42,095 nucleotides of DNA from Lactiplantibacillus garii (GCF_003885105.1 NZ_QWZQ01000027.1:1-42095); one strand, 5' to 3'. Counted from the stretch's first letter, positions 1 through 12,955 are shown. Translations and numbers: made by a program. Notes: generated from the sequence alone by a model not told the origin.

Positions 1-2
1 AT

Positions 3-458
3 TTTGTACGTAATACGTTAAGTGTAATTTTTATGGTGGATATGTGTAGAAAGATGACAAGTCAGCAAAGAAAGAAAACCGTTTTCGCTTTCACGGATAA
101 TGGATGTGAGAACAGGAATGGTCAAAATATGTTATTAAAGTATATAAAGGACAACCAAGCACATGCTAAAGTTATTCATCTTGACTGTATAGCTGATCTC
201 TCATCACCCGTGATATATGCGAACTCAAAGATAATAAAAAAGCTTGAGGGTCAGGATCAAGAATTAATTTTAAAGAGTATTGACGAACTAGATTATGCAC
301 ATATTGGAAAAAAGGATATTGTTATTACTAATGGAACTGTTAAACAAAATAGTATTGAGATTGCCTCTGAAAAATTAATGGAAAAGAATTTTGACTTAGA
401 TATGATGGAAAAAAACTTTAACTCTGTACAAAAAAGTATCATTAATTTTGCTTCGTAG
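3..458 (+). CDS. Unrecognised protein, N-terminus cut by window edge
   Basis: The reading frame is open back to the first base, and the first internal ATG (position 33) has no convincing ribosome site, so this is probably the C-terminal part of a longer gene. About 140 residues are visible; they are rich in Lys, Ile and Asn, with no signal peptide or membrane segment. I see a mixed alpha/beta pattern (a hydrophobic strand KVIHLD near the start and DIVITNG later) but no diagnostic motif, so I assign no function. It ends 14 bases before the start of the histidine phosphatase, suggesting co-transcription. Base composition is more AT-rich than the sugar genes that follow. Confidence 0.55.
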   Translation, partial: FVRNTLSVIFMVDMCRKMTSQQRKKTVFAFTDNGCENRNGQNMLLKYIKDNQAHAKVIHLDCIADLSSPVIYANSKIIKKLEGQDQELILKSIDELDYAHIGKKDIVITNGTVKQNSIEIASEKLMEKNFDLDMMEKNFNSVQKSIINFAS

Positions 459-472
459 GAGGAGAAAGTCTA

Positions 473-1153
473 GTGCGAATTTATTTAGTACGTCACGGGG
501 TCACGGAGTTTAATTCGAGTCACCGGTTTCAAGGTGGTCAAGTAAACTCTCCGCTATTAACTGAGGGTGTAGAAAGGGCAAAGCAATTGGGCAAATACCT
601 TGCTGATCAGCAATTTACTAGTGTTTTTTCAAGTCCCCAAGGGAGAGCATTAGATACCGCAAAGTTGATTTTAAATGAACGTGTAACTTCGCCAGAAATC
701 ACCATTGTACCCGATTTACGAGAATTTGAATTTGGTATTTGGGATGGGAAACCAGAACAACTGGTTATGGATAATCCGCAATATGATTATCTAATTCGAG
801 AACCTGATAAATATAATCCTAAGTTAGCAGGTGGCGGTGAAACTTATGATAATTTTTTGTCGCGCACAACAAAAGTTATAAAAGCCATCGTACAAAACGA
901 AGGTCCCAACAATTCAAACTCAGTATTAGTGGTATCACATGGAAATGTTATTTCTATGACGGTAAAATATTTATTGGGTGTACCATTTGCTAATCTACGC
1001 CAGGATATTTGTCACAGTGATTCTGGTGATACATTAAAAACAGCGGGTCACGGAATTGTTGATAATGATAGCTTAACGGTTATTGAAACGATTGATAACG
1101 AGACATTTAAGCTAAAAGTTTGGAATAAAGTGATACCTCTTAATAGTAAATAG
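473..1153 (+). CDS. Histidine phosphatase family protein (phosphoglycerate mutase-like)
   Basis: A 226-residue cytosolic protein of the branch-1 histidine phosphatase superfamily. The N-terminus carries the LVRHGVTEFN signature with the phospho-accepting His at residue 8; SSPQGRALDTA follows near residue 54, and the second catalytic His lies in VVSHGNVISM near residue 159. Together these give the RHG...E...H catalytic set of small-molecule phosphatases and cofactor-dependent mutases. Length is typical for phosphatase members (200-230 aa). The start is GTG at 473, preceded by GGAGGAG about 9 bases upstream. It follows the truncated gene closely and ends before a clear terminator. The substrate cannot be read from sequence; a metabolite phosphatase is more likely than a glycolytic mutase. 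Confidence 0.85.
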   Translation: MRIYLVRHGVTEFNSSHRFQGGQVNSPLLTEGVERAKQLGKYLADQQFTSVFSSPQGRALDTAKLILNERVTSPEITIVPDLREFEFGIWDGKPEQLVMDNPQYDYLIREPDKYNPKLAGGGETYDNFLSRTTKVIKAIVQNEGPNNSNSVLVVSHGNVISMTVKYLLGVPFANLRQDICHSDSGDTLKTAGHGIVDNDSLTVIETIDNETFKLKVWNKVIPLNSK

Positions 1154-1205
1154 CGCCTGCAAGATGTAAGTATTGTTACTGACATTTGGCAACAGATGAC
1201 TATTA

Positions 1206-1239
1206 GAACTCAATTTGTTTTTGAATTGAGTTCTTTTTC
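1206..1239 (+). terminator. Rho-independent terminator after the histidine phosphatase
   Basis: Perfect 10-bp inverted repeat GAACTCAATT / AATTGAGTTC with an 8-base loop, followed by five T residues. It separates the left-edge genes from the beta-glucoside module. Confidence 0.85.
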
Positions 1240-1302
1240 ACCTTTATTGGTCATAGATTTAGTTTTGACTATGTTGAATGGAATAGTATCTAAAATTAAT
1301 TG

Positions 1303-1331
1303 TTGACACCGCTTACAGTTGTTGCTATTAT
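1303..1331 (+). promoter_or_regulatory. Promoter of the beta-glucoside operon
   Basis: TTGACA (1303-1308) and TATTAT (1326-1331) with a 17-bp spacer form a near-consensus sigma-A promoter. It lies directly upstream of the first RAT/terminator leader and overlaps a cre box. Confidence 0.8.
1304..1317 (+). promoter_or_regulatory. cre box (CcpA site) over the -35 region
   Basis: TGACACCGCTTACA matches the degenerate cre consensus TGWNANCGNTNWCA at every fixed position. It begins one base inside the -35 hexamer, so CcpA binding would block RNA polymerase: catabolite repression of the beta-glucoside genes. Confidence 0.75.
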
Positions 1332-1348
1332 AAACCACATAAACGAGA

Positions 1349-1378
1349 GCGTGTTACTGATTCGATCAGGCATAAACC
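1349..1378 (+). promoter_or_regulatory. Ribonucleic antiterminator (RAT) 1, upstream of the antiterminator gene
   Basis: The leader holds GTGTTACTG, a 6-base loop, then CAGGCATAAACC, matching the core of LicT/BglG-type RATs (GTTACTG...CAGGCA.AACC). Its 3' side overlaps the 5' arm of the following terminator, so protein-bound RAT and terminator are mutually exclusive. This places the antiterminator gene under its own control. Confidence 0.85.
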
Positions 1379-1440
1379 TACTTTATAAACGTACGAGCAG
1401 TCCCTGTTGTGGGATGCGATACTGTTGGAGTAGGTTTTTT
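1374..1440 (+). terminator. RAT-controlled terminator 1
   Basis: Arms AAACCTAC (1374-1381) and GTAGGTTT (1430-1437) are complementary and are followed by a T run. The 5' arm shares bases with RAT 1, the classic BglG/LicT switch. The central part can form an additional internal stem (CCCTGTTGTGGG). Confidence 0.8.
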
Positions 1441-1468
1441 GTTTGGTCACGCTTGGAGGCTGGTCATA

Positions 1469-2317
1469 GTGAAGTTCCTAAAGAATTTTAATAATAACGC
1501 CGCTTTAGTCGTTGATGATCAGGCTGTTGAATGGATCGTCGTTGGTAATGGCGTTGGGTTTGGCAAACATAAAGGCGATTTAATCGATGAAAATAAGGTT
1601 CAACGTCGGTTTGTCGCGACGTTAAAACAAAATGTCGATATTGATAGCTTTCAGGATCTGAAGCCGCAATCGTTTACCATCACGACCAAGGTGGTGCATT
1701 TAGTTGAACCATTGCTAAAAATTAGTTTTAGTGACTATCAGTATTTTGTTTTAGCTGACCACATTGATTTCGCCTTAAAGCGCGCAAACGACGGAATCGA
1801 TGTGGACAACGGGACCGTTCGGTGGGAAGTGAAAAAACTTTTTAATAAGGAATATCAAGCGGCGAATCAAGCCGTTGCCTTAATTAATCAGTTGGCAAAC
1901 GTAACGCTACCTAAAAGTGAAGTTGTTTTTATGACGTATCACTTCGTCAATGCCGCGTCGGACGGATCTAAATTACAAGAAACGATAAAAATTACTAAAC
2001 TAATTAGTGGCATCATTGATATCGTGCAATATCAGTTCCACATGACATTGGATACCGAATCATTTAATTATAGTCGTTTTATTGCCCATTTGCGGGCGCT
2101 ATTAGTTCAACGGGCGTGTCAGGTGACGGTGACGAATGGTGAGTTGGATGCGTCATTACTACAATTAATGATGACAAAATATCCACGTGCGTACGAAACC
2201 GTTGAACGTATTGATACGTTTTTACAGAGTCAAGCAGGTTGGCAGTTGCAACCAGATGATAAGGTCTATTTAACCTTACATATTTGGCGAGTGACGCACC
2301 GTCAGAAAAGTGAATAA
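1469..2317 (+). CDS. BglG/LicT-family PRD-containing transcription antiterminator
   Basis: A 282-residue RNA-binding antiterminator. Residues 1-55 are the CAT domain (FLKNFNNNAALVVDD, then IVVGNGVGFGKHKGD), which binds RAT hairpins; two PTS regulation domains follow (about 65-165 and 170-280) with conserved His in LADHIDFAL, MTYHFVNA and LTLHIWR-like contexts. In this family PRD phosphorylation by the cognate EII inactivates, and by HPr activates, the protein. I chose GTG 1469 because TTGGAGG lies about 9 bases upstream and it gives the canonical N-terminus; the frame is open further upstream but there it is the terminator leader. RATs occur before this gene and before the PTS gene, so it should switch on both when beta-glucosides are present. 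Confidence 0.9.
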   Translation: MKFLKNFNNNAALVVDDQAVEWIVVGNGVGFGKHKGDLIDENKVQRRFVATLKQNVDIDSFQDLKPQSFTITTKVVHLVEPLLKISFSDYQYFVLADHIDFALKRANDGIDVDNGTVRWEVKKLFNKEYQAANQAVALINQLANVTLPKSEVVFMTYHFVNAASDGSKLQETIKITKLISGIIDIVQYQFHMTLDTESFNYSRFIAHLRALLVQRACQVTVTNGELDASLLQLMMTKYPRAYETVERIDTFLQSQAGWQLQPDDKVYLTLHIWRVTHRQKSE

Positions 2318-2331
2318 TTAAAGATAAATCA

Positions 2332-2362
2332 GGTGTGTTACTGAGTAATCAGGCATTAACCC
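2332..2362 (+). promoter_or_regulatory. Ribonucleic antiterminator (RAT) 2, upstream of the PTS gene
   Basis: GGTGTGTTACTG, a 6-base loop and CAGGCATTAACCC repeat the RAT 1 pattern with small changes. Its 3' end overlaps the 5' arm of the next terminator. Confidence 0.85.
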
Positions 2363-2440
2363 AAATATCTTTTCTTGAGATTAGCCGTGGCTAGGGCCCT
2401 AGTCGCGTAGTTTGAAGAAAGGACGTTTGGGTTTTTGTTT
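2358..2440 (+). terminator. RAT-controlled terminator 2
   Basis: Arms AACCCAAA (2358-2365) and TTTGGGTT (2426-2433) pair and are followed by TTTTGTTTT. The enclosed segment can also fold on itself (GGCTAGGGCCCTAGTC). It separates the antiterminator gene from the PTS gene and should be read through only when RAT 2 is bound. Confidence 0.8.
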
Positions 2441-2461
2441 TACTTAAAATTAACGTTTTAG

Positions 2462-5939
<3,478 letters not shown>

Positions 5940-5973
5940 GTTGTCAATGCCAGCTAATTAAAAATATCAGTAG

Positions 5974-6010
5974 TAAAGCCCATACCATTCAAAACTTGGT
6001 ACGGGCTTTA
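5974..6010 (+). terminator. Likely terminator after the first GH1 gene
   Basis: TAAAGCCCATACCA and TGGTACGGGCTTTA pair with a single mismatch around a 9-base loop. There is no long T run after the stem, so it may act as a weak terminator or an RNA stabiliser. Confidence 0.5.
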
Positions 6011-6044
6011 CCACGTTAATGGTGGTGAATCGTCTATAATCCAT

Positions 6045-6073
6045 TAATTTGTACTATGTACTATTACAAATTA
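6045..6073. repeat. Nested palindrome, candidate operator
   Basis: Perfect 9-bp arms TAATTTGTA (6045-6053) and TACAAATTA (6065-6073) enclose a centre that itself contains a second palindrome (GTACTATGTAC, 6051-6061). It lies about 130 bases before the second GH1 gene and just upstream of its candidate promoter. The binding protein is unknown. Confidence 0.45.
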
Positions 6074-6117
6074 TACGCTTATATAAAGGGTTTCTATGAA
6101 TTTACGATAAAATCGAT

Positions 6118-6147
6118 TTGATATTGATAGGTCAAATTGATTATACT
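6118..6147 (+). promoter_or_regulatory. Candidate promoter of the second GH1 gene
   Basis: TTGATA (6118-6123) and TATACT (6142-6147) with an 18-bp spacer, about 55 bases upstream of the coding start. No RAT or clear cre is visible here, so this gene is probably controlled differently from the first copy. Confidence 0.45.
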
Positions 6148-6201
6148 GGAATGTAAGGGCTATCATTTTTATAATGGTAAGCCAGAAAGGGTGTTGATTA
6201 G

Positions 6202-7692
<1,491 letters not shown>

Positions 7693-7696
7693 GCTA

Positions 7697-7730
7697 AAAG
7701 GCCACCCGCGACGTACGGGGGGCCTTTTTA
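7697..7730 (+). terminator. Terminator after the second GH1 gene
   Basis: AAAAGGCCACCC and GGGGGGCCTTTTT form a GC-rich stem with one offset base, a short loop and a T run. Confidence 0.85.
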
Positions 7731-7820
7731 ACTGAAAACGGGTAGCGTTGTTTTCAATCAAAATTTATAGCTTAAAACGCCTTTTTAAATTGGTATAGGC
7801 TAATTATTTTAATAAAAACA

Positions 7821-7848
7821 TTGATTTTAGCGCTCTAAGTGTTATAGA
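7821..7848 (+). promoter_or_regulatory. Candidate upstream promoter of the MurNAc operon
   Basis: TTGATT (7821-7826) and TATAGA (7843-7848), 16-bp spacer. A second possible -10, TATAAT (7918-7923), overlaps the left arm of the palindrome but lacks a good -35. Which one is used cannot be decided from sequence. The rest of the 312-bp gap is AT-rich without other features I can name. Confidence 0.35.
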
Positions 7849-7920
7849 ATTAAAATTGGTATTGGTAATAAGACGATTGAAATAAAATGTATAAGAAATA
7901 TAATTTCATTTAAAGATTAT

Positions 7921-7963
7921 AATATACCACCGTATTGTAATTTTGTTACAACGGTGGTATATT
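7921..7963. promoter_or_regulatory. Long palindrome, candidate operator or hairpin of the MurNAc operon
   Basis: AATATACCACCGT (7921-7933) and ACGGTGGTATATT (7951-7963) are perfect 13-bp inverted repeats; inside them TTGTAA and TTACAA add a further 6-bp stem around a 5-base loop. It overlaps a TATAAT and lies 42 bases before the first gene. The operon encodes an RpiR/MurR-type regulator, the natural candidate binder. If transcribed, it would be a very stable hairpin. Confidence 0.6.
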
Positions 7964-7974
7964 TATTTTGAAGA

Positions 7975-7988
7975 TGAAAGCGATAACA
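7975..7988 (+). promoter_or_regulatory. cre box upstream of the MurNAc operon
   Basis: TGAAAGCGATAACA matches TGWNANCGNTNWCA at all fixed positions. It lies only a few bases before the GGAGG ribosome site, i.e. downstream of any likely promoter, so CcpA could act as a roadblock to elongation. Confidence 0.75.
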
Positions 7989-8004
7989 ATTGGAGGGTGA
8001 AATA

Positions 8005-9060
8005 ATGCTGGGTTTTTCGGTGTATTTGAACCAACCGTTAGATGCAACGCGGCTTGAACAGATGCGAATGATGGCTGACGCCGGCTTTACCGGGGTCTTT
8101 ACGTCGATGCACATTCCGGAGGACGACCCGCATCAATACCTAACGCGAGTCCGAAAACTGGGACAAGTTTGTCGGGAACTAAATTTACAGTTGACCGCGG
8201 ACGTTTCGGCGGCCGGAATGCAACGGATGGGTGTCGATATCAAGGATGCCGCAGCGCTGGCGGAGTTGGGGTTAACGGCGTTACGAATTGATGACGGGGT
8301 GCCAATGACCACCATCGCCGCGTTATCCCACTTGATGCCGATTGCCCTGAATGCCAGTACCATCAGTCCGGCCGACGTTCAGGCATTAACGGTAGCCGGG
8401 GCTAATTTTGAACACTTGGAAGCGTGGCATAACTATTATCCCCGGCCAGAAACCGGGTTGGACGCTGACTGGGTCCTGGCAAAGAATCAGTGGCTAAAGG
8501 CGCAGGGATTTACAACGATGGCGTTTGTGATGGGCGATACCGATTTGCGCGGACCGCTGCACGTCGGGTTACCGACGCTCGAGGCTGACCGTGGCGCCCA
8601 GCCACTGGCGGCTACTTTGAACCTCCAGCGTCGTTTGTTAGTTGATAAGGTTTACGTTGGTGACTCAGTGTTGAGTTCGGCGCGGTGTGAACAATTCAAA
8701 CATTTTTTTAAGGACCACACTTTGCAATTATCCGTTCACACGACGACGGCGCAACTACTGGCAACCACTTGGCATAACCGCCCCGACGTTGCGCGGGACG
8801 TGGTGCGGTTAGTTGAAGGGCGTCAAAAGATTCACCAACTGGCACCGGCCAATACGGTGGCGCGGCCGCTAGGGGCCGTAACGATTGACAATGACCGCTA
8901 TGGCCGTTACGTGGGTGAGCTGCAAATTATGAAGACGGCTTTACCCGCGAATGAACGGGTCAACGTGGTGGGACAAGTTGCCGCGGGTGACTTGGCCTTA
9001 TTACCATGGATCGACAGTAACCAAGCGGTTCAGTTTATAAAGGAGGATGATGGCAATTGA
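8005..9060 (+). CDS. mupG: MupG-type 6-phospho-N-acetylmuramidase (DUF871 family TIM barrel)
   Basis: A 351-residue cytosolic protein recognised as DUF871/MupG by its N-terminus ([19 protein letters not shown]) and the following [20 protein letters not shown]. In Staphylococcus aureus MupG hydrolyses MurNAc-6-phosphate-GlcNAc, the phosphorylated peptidoglycan disaccharide. An N-terminal TIM-barrel region (about 1-230) is followed by a smaller beta-rich C-terminal domain (about 240-350, [21 protein letters not shown]). ATG 8005 is chosen because GGAGG lies 8 bases upstream. The stop codon overlaps the start of murQ, and the order mupG-murQ-murP-regulator mirrors the S. aureus operon, which supports the call. 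The active-site acids are not assigned here. Confidence 0.88.
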   Translation: MLGFSVYLNQPLDATRLEQMRMMADAGFTGVFTSMHIPEDDPHQYLTRVRKLGQVCRELNLQLTADVSAAGMQRMGVDIKDAAALAELGLTALRIDDGVPMTTIAALSHLMPIALNASTISPADVQALTVAGANFEHLEAWHNYYPRPETGLDADWVLAKNQWLKAQGFTTMAFVMGDTDLRGPLHVGLPTLEADRGAQPLAATLNLQRRLLVDKVYVGDSVLSSARCEQFKHFFKDHTLQLSVHTTTAQLLATTWHNRPDVARDVVRLVEGRQKIHQLAPANTVARPLGAVTIDNDRYGRYVGELQIMKTALPANERVNVVGQVAAGDLALLPWIDSNQAVQFIKEDDGN

Positions 9061-9947
9061 ACTTAGGAAATTTAACCACGGAAACGCGGAATCAAAAAAC
9101 GATGGCGTTGGATACGTTATCAGTCAAAGAGGTTTTAACCCTCATGAATCAGGAGGATCAGAAGGTTCCGGCGGCGATTCAAAAAGTGCTTCCTCAAATT
9201 GAAAGCGCTGTAAAAACGATTGTTGACCATTTACAAGCCGGCGGTCGCTTAATTTACATGGGGTCTGGAACTAGTGGCCGGCTAGGCGTACTGGACGCCG
9301 CTGAATGTGTCCCGACGTTTGGAACCGCTCCGACGTTGGTCCAAGGTTTGATTGCGGGGGGCATGTCCGCCATGACGGTGGCCGTAGAAGGGGCCGAAGA
9401 TTCCGTTGAACTGGGTCGGCAGGACTTAGTTGATCTAAAACTAACGGCCCACGACACCGTAGTTGGGATCGCGGCGAGTGGTCGGACCCCGTACGTGGTA
9501 GGCGGCTTAGACTATGCTAAGAGCGTTGGTGCCGCAACGATTAGCCTGGCCTGTAACGCGCACGCGGTAATCAGTGACCACGCCGCGATTGCCATTGAAG
9601 TTGAGGTCGGTCCGGAAGTCTTGACGGGTTCGACCCGGCTTAAATCGGGGACGGCGCAAAAATTAGTTTTAAACATGTTATCAACGGTTTCAATGATTGG
9701 AATCGGTAAAGTTTATAAGAATTTAATGGTCGACGTTAAACCAACTAACGAAAAATTGGTCGAACGGGCAAAACGGATCATTGTCCAGGCAACGGACTGT
9801 TCCGCCACAACGGCCGCCAAGGCGTTTGAGGATGCGGATCAAGACGTTAAGCTGGCCATCGTGATGGTTTTAACGGATATGAGTAAGGACGAAGCAGCAC
9901 AACGCCTGCAGCGGGCAAAGGGATTTGTTCGTCAGGCAGTTAATTAG
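9057..9947 (+). CDS. murQ: N-acetylmuramic acid 6-phosphate etherase MurQ
   Basis: A 296-residue SIS-domain lyase that removes D-lactate from MurNAc-6-phosphate to give GlcNAc-6-phosphate. Family signatures are complete: NLTTETRN at the N-terminus, [18 protein letters not shown] with catalytic Glu83, and [11 protein letters not shown] near residue 138, followed by the C-terminal helical part ([20 protein letters not shown]). Length is normal. It starts at TTG 9057 with AAGGAGG about 10 bases upstream; the two nearby ATGs are out of frame. Four bases overlap mupG, indicating translational coupling. It processes the product of MupG and of the PTS encoded next. Confidence 0.95.
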   Translation: MNLGNLTTETRNQKTMALDTLSVKEVLTLMNQEDQKVPAAIQKVLPQIESAVKTIVDHLQAGGRLIYMGSGTSGRLGVLDAAECVPTFGTAPTLVQGLIAGGMSAMTVAVEGAEDSVELGRQDLVDLKLTAHDTVVGIAASGRTPYVVGGLDYAKSVGAATISLACNAHAVISDHAAIAIEVEVGPEVLTGSTRLKSGTAQKLVLNMLSTVSMIGIGKVYKNLMVDVKPTNEKLVERAKRIIVQATDCSATTAAKAFEDADQDVKLAIVMVLTDMSKDEAAQRLQRAKGFVRQAVN

Positions 9948-9959
9948 GAGGGATTTATT

Positions 9960-11465
9960 ATGGCTGAAGATAAGTACGTTCGGATCGCCCACGCGATTTA
10001 TGACCACGTTGGCGGACCGCAAAACATAGCAAAGTTGATCCACTGCATGACCCGGGTACGGATGACGATTCGGGACGACTCCTTAGTGGACATGGACGGT
10101 TTAAAGGCCATTGACGGCGTCATGGGCGTTGTTCAAGAAGACACGTTGCAAGTCATCGTGGGCCCCGGCACCGTGGACAAAGTGGCCGAAGAAATGGTCA
10201 AAGAAGTGGGGGTTGGCTTAGGCGAACCGTTCCCCGATCCAAGTACTTTTACGACTAAGAATGATTCGACGACCAAGTCGGAACACCAACGTGACAAGGA
10301 AATGGTGGAGGCCAAGGCCAAGAAAGTTCACGCCGCCCAAAAAGCTAAAATTAAACAAACCCCAATGCGCAAAATTTTAAGTGCAATTTCTAGTATTTTT
10401 ATTCCATTAATTCCAGTGTTCGTTGGGGCTGGTTTAATTTCCGGGATCGCTGCAATCCTATCTAATATGATGGTCGCCGGCGATATTGGCAAGAACTGGA
10501 CCGACTTCATTAACGTTTTGAAGGTCATTAACGGTGGCCTGTTCTCGTACTTAGTGATCTACGTTGGGATCAACAGTGCGACCGTCTTTGGTGCAACCGC
10601 CGGCTTAGGTGGGGTCATTGGGGCCGTGACGCTGTTAACGGGGGTCACCCCACAAGCACCGATCCACAACATTTTTAACGGCCAAGCGCTATCCGCGGGT
10701 CAAGGTGGGATCATCGGGGTTATTTTTGCCGTTTGGGTCCTTTCACTCGTTGAAAAATGGTTACACAAAGTTGTTCCGGATTCAATTGACATTATCGTGA
10801 CACCGACGATCGCACTCCTGGTGATTGGGATCTTCACCATCTTTATCGTCATGCCGATTGCCGGGGTTATTTCGACCGGCTTAGTTGGCGGGATCGAATG
10901 GGTCTTAAACGTTGGTGGGGCCTTCTCCGGGTTTGTCCTGGGACTGTTCTTCCTGCCAATGGTCATGTTTGGGTTACACCAAATCTTGACACCAATTCAC
11001 ATTGAAATGATTAACAAGTTAGGCATGACGCCACTATTACCAATTTTGGCTATGGCCGGTGCTGGTCAAGTCGGGGCTGCGATTGCACTGTGGCTGCGTT
11101 GCCGGAATAACCGTCAATTAACGAACATGATCAAGGGGGCCCTGCCCGTTGGGATTTTAGGTATTGGCGAACCGTTAATTTACGGGGTCACGTTACCGTT
11201 GGGCCGGCCGTTTATTACCGCATGTATCGGCGGTGGTATCGGTGGTGCCGTGATTGGTGGTTTAGGTAACATCGGGGCCATCGCAATCGGGCCTTCCGGG
11301 GTCGCACTGATTCCGTTGATCAACAACGGGCACTGGATGGGCTATGTTTTAGGCCTACTAGCGGCGTACGCCGGTGGCTTTGTCGCAACGTACTTCTTCG
11401 GCGTTCCTGCTAGTGCTAAAATAGCTAAAGATAAAGAGGGCCACGAAATCGCAACGGCGGCCTAA
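9960..11465 (+). CDS. murP: MurP-like PTS N-acetylmuramic acid transporter subunit EIIBC
   Basis: A 501-residue EIIBC protein. EIIB (about 1-90) has phospho-Cys29 in [10 protein letters not shown]; a charged linker (about 95-128) precedes EIIC (about 130-490), with around ten membrane segments and the [18 protein letters not shown] signature. There is no EIIA domain, as in known MurP proteins, which borrow a glucose-type EIIA; here a separate EIIA gene sits at the operon end. AGGAGG lies 8 bases before ATG 9960, and the gap from murQ is 12 bases. Imported substrate is probably MurNAc and/or MurNAc-GlcNAc, given mupG. Sucrose- or trehalose-type EIIBC share this fold, but the neighbours argue against them. 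Confidence 0.9.
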   Translation: MAEDKYVRIAHAIYDHVGGPQNIAKLIHCMTRVRMTIRDDSLVDMDGLKAIDGVMGVVQEDTLQVIVGPGTVDKVAEEMVKEVGVGLGEPFPDPSTFTTKNDSTTKSEHQRDKEMVEAKAKKVHAAQKAKIKQTPMRKILSAISSIFIPLIPVFVGAGLISGIAAILSNMMVAGDIGKNWTDFINVLKVINGGLFSYLVIYVGINSATVFGATAGLGGVIGAVTLLTGVTPQAPIHNIFNGQALSAGQGGIIGVIFAVWVLSLVEKWLHKVVPDSIDIIVTPTIALLVIGIFTIFIVMPIAGVISTGLVGGIEWVLNVGGAFSGFVLGLFFLPMVMFGLHQILTPIHIEMINKLGMTPLLPILAMAGAGQVGAAIALWLRCRNNRQLTNMIKGALPVGILGIGEPLIYGVTLPLGRPFITACIGGGIGGAVIGGLGNIGAIAIGPSGVALIPLINNGHWMGYVLGLLAAYAGGFVATYFFGVPASAKIAKDKEGHEIATAA

Positions 11466-11495
11466 ATACCATTAGTTAAACGTAGGAGGTTACCC

Positions 11496-12344
11496 ATGAC
11501 TAGTATCTTATTTACCATTCACAACAAGCTAGCCAACTTTTCAAACGCTGAGCAAAAAATTGGCCGCTACATCTTAGAACACACCCACGAGGTGATTCAG
11601 ATGAGTACTGCCGAGCTGGCCGCGGCGGCGGACGTTAGTACCGCGACGGTCGCCCGCTTTGGGCAAGCGCTGATTCCGGACGGTGGGTACCCCGCGTTAA
11701 AATTACGACTGTCGGCAGAAAGCAGTGTTGATCAAAGTTTATACGATGAAATTAACCCCCAGGATGACCTGGCGGCGGTTAAGTCCAAATTAGCGCTACG
11801 GATTAGCCATACGATTGAGGAAACTAACGCCGGCCTAGATGATCAGGCGTTAACGGCGGCGAGCCAACTAATCGCTGGCAAGGCTAACGTGTACGTCTAC
11901 GGACTGGGCGCTTCTAACGTGGCGGCTACCGACTTTGAACAAAAGTTTATTCGGGTCGGTAAGGCCATTATTCACTCGCAGGACACGCACCTGCTAGCCG
12001 TGGGAATTACGACGCAACGCGCCACGGCCGCCGTATTCTTGATTTCCAATTCGGGTGAAAAGGCGGAAAGCATCCAGTTGGCGAACCTGGCCCGCTCAAT
12101 CAACGTACCGGTCATTGTGTTGACGCGCAACCCAAAGAGCACGCTGGGGAAGCTAGCGGACTTTGTGTTGCGCAACGATGACAGTGAAGAAAACCAGACG
12201 GCCCGCACCGCGGCAACCACGTCGTTAATGGCGCAACTGTACGTCATTGATTTGCTGTATTACACCTTTGTCACGCATGATTACGCGCACCACATTAAGC
12301 AACTCGTGGCGACCCGGGACACGATTCGGAAACATTTTAATTAG
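11496..12344 (+). CDS. RpiR-family transcriptional regulator (MurR-like)
   Basis: A 282-residue regulator. Residues 1-77 form the HTH_6 domain (FSNAEQKIGRYILEHTHEVIQM, then DVSTATVARFGQAL); a SIS domain (about 125-255) that binds phosphosugars follows (VYGLGASNVAATDFEQKFIRVGK, then LISNSGEKAES). It lies between the MurNAc permease and its EIIA gene, so it most likely senses MurNAc-6-phosphate and controls this operon, as MurR does in S. aureus and E. coli. The palindrome at 7921-7963 is the best operator candidate. GTAGGAGG is 7 bases before ATG 11496. MurR would be the obvious symbol, but ligand and operator are untested. Confidence 0.88.
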   Translation: MTSILFTIHNKLANFSNAEQKIGRYILEHTHEVIQMSTAELAAAADVSTATVARFGQALIPDGGYPALKLRLSAESSVDQSLYDEINPQDDLAAVKSKLALRISHTIEETNAGLDDQALTAASQLIAGKANVYVYGLGASNVAATDFEQKFIRVGKAIIHSQDTHLLAVGITTQRATAAVFLISNSGEKAESIQLANLARSINVPVIVLTRNPKSTLGKLADFVLRNDDSEENQTARTAATTSLMAQLYVIDLLYYTFVTHDYAHHIKQLVATRDTIRKHFN

Positions 12345-12354
12345 GGGTGGTAAT

Positions 12355-12840
12355 GTGTTCGGTTTTAAGAAAAAGCAAACGGCGGTGGCCTTAAAGGCCA
12401 TTGCTAACGGTCAGCTGATGCCCATTACGGCGGTCGCTGACGAAGTCTTTTCACAGAAAATGATGGGGGACGGCTTTGCCATTGAACCCACCACTGGGAC
12501 GATTACGGCACCCGCGGACGGTGAAATTAAGACTATCGCCGACACGAAGCACGCCGTGATGTTGACGACGCCAGACGGTTTGGAGCTGATGCTGCATCTC
12601 GGCTTGGACACGGTTGAGTTAAAGGGCGCGCCCTTTGACGTTAAAGTTCAAGTTGGTGAACGGGTTACGGCGGGCCAACCACTCGTTCAAATGGACCTTG
12701 CGGCCGTGAAAGCGGCTGGTAAACAGACAACGGTGATCATGGTGATTACGAACATGGATCACGTTGACCAACTAACGGTGACGGCCCCCACGACCGTCAC
12801 GCCGGCGGACGACGCGGCCACGGTGACCGTTAAAGCATAA
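12355..12840 (+). CDS. PTS glucose-type EIIA protein
   Basis: A 161-residue free-standing EIIA of the Glc family. Conserved elements are ITAVADEVFSQKMMGDGFAIEP (24-45), His66 (DTKHAVML) and phospho-His81 (LELMLHLGLDTVEL). It should pass phosphate from HPr to the EIIB of the neighbouring MurP, which lacks this domain. I chose GTG 12355, with AGGGGTGG just upstream, because it begins the normal short N-terminal tail (FGFKKKQ); the longer open frame would run backwards into the regulator gene. An ATG two bases earlier is out of frame. The 10-base gap from the regulator and the terminator after it mark the operon end. It may also serve other EIIA-less permeases of the cell. Confidence 0.9.
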   Translation: MFGFKKKQTAVALKAIANGQLMPITAVADEVFSQKMMGDGFAIEPTTGTITAPADGEIKTIADTKHAVMLTTPDGLELMLHLGLDTVELKGAPFDVKVQVGERVTAGQPLVQMDLAAVKAAGKQTTVIMVITNMDHVDQLTVTAPTTVTPADDAATVTVKA

Positions 12841-12858
12841 TTAATTAGTTCGCGTATC

Positions 12859-12892
12859 AAAGGACACCTCAGCACGTTTGGGGGTGTCCTTT
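12859..12892 (+). terminator. Terminator of the MurNAc operon
   Basis: AAAGGACACC (12859-12868) and GGTGTCCTTT (12883-12892) form a perfect 10-bp stem with a 14-base loop; the T run is short. Confidence 0.8.
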
Positions 12893-12926
12893 CGTATGGG
12901 GTAAAACAATTCAGGCGGCTCACCCC

Positions 12927-12955
12927 TTGACAAATGGAACCGTTTACTCTTAAAT
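12927..12955 (+). promoter_or_regulatory. Candidate promoter and cre-like site before the first MFS gene
   Basis: TTGACA (12927-12932) and TTAAAT (12950-12955), 17-bp spacer. Within the spacer TGGAACCGTTTACT resembles cre with two mismatches. Confidence 0.45.

Noticed and set aside
1300-1491. Short open frame in the leader of the antiterminator gene.
   Set aside because: It runs through the promoter, RAT 1 and terminator 1 and has no ribosome site; the leader functions as RNA.
12247-12354. An N-terminal extension of the separate EIIA protein.
   Set aside because: This stretch is the out-of-frame end of the RpiR-like regulator gene; GTG 12355 with its own ribosome site gives the normal EIIA length.
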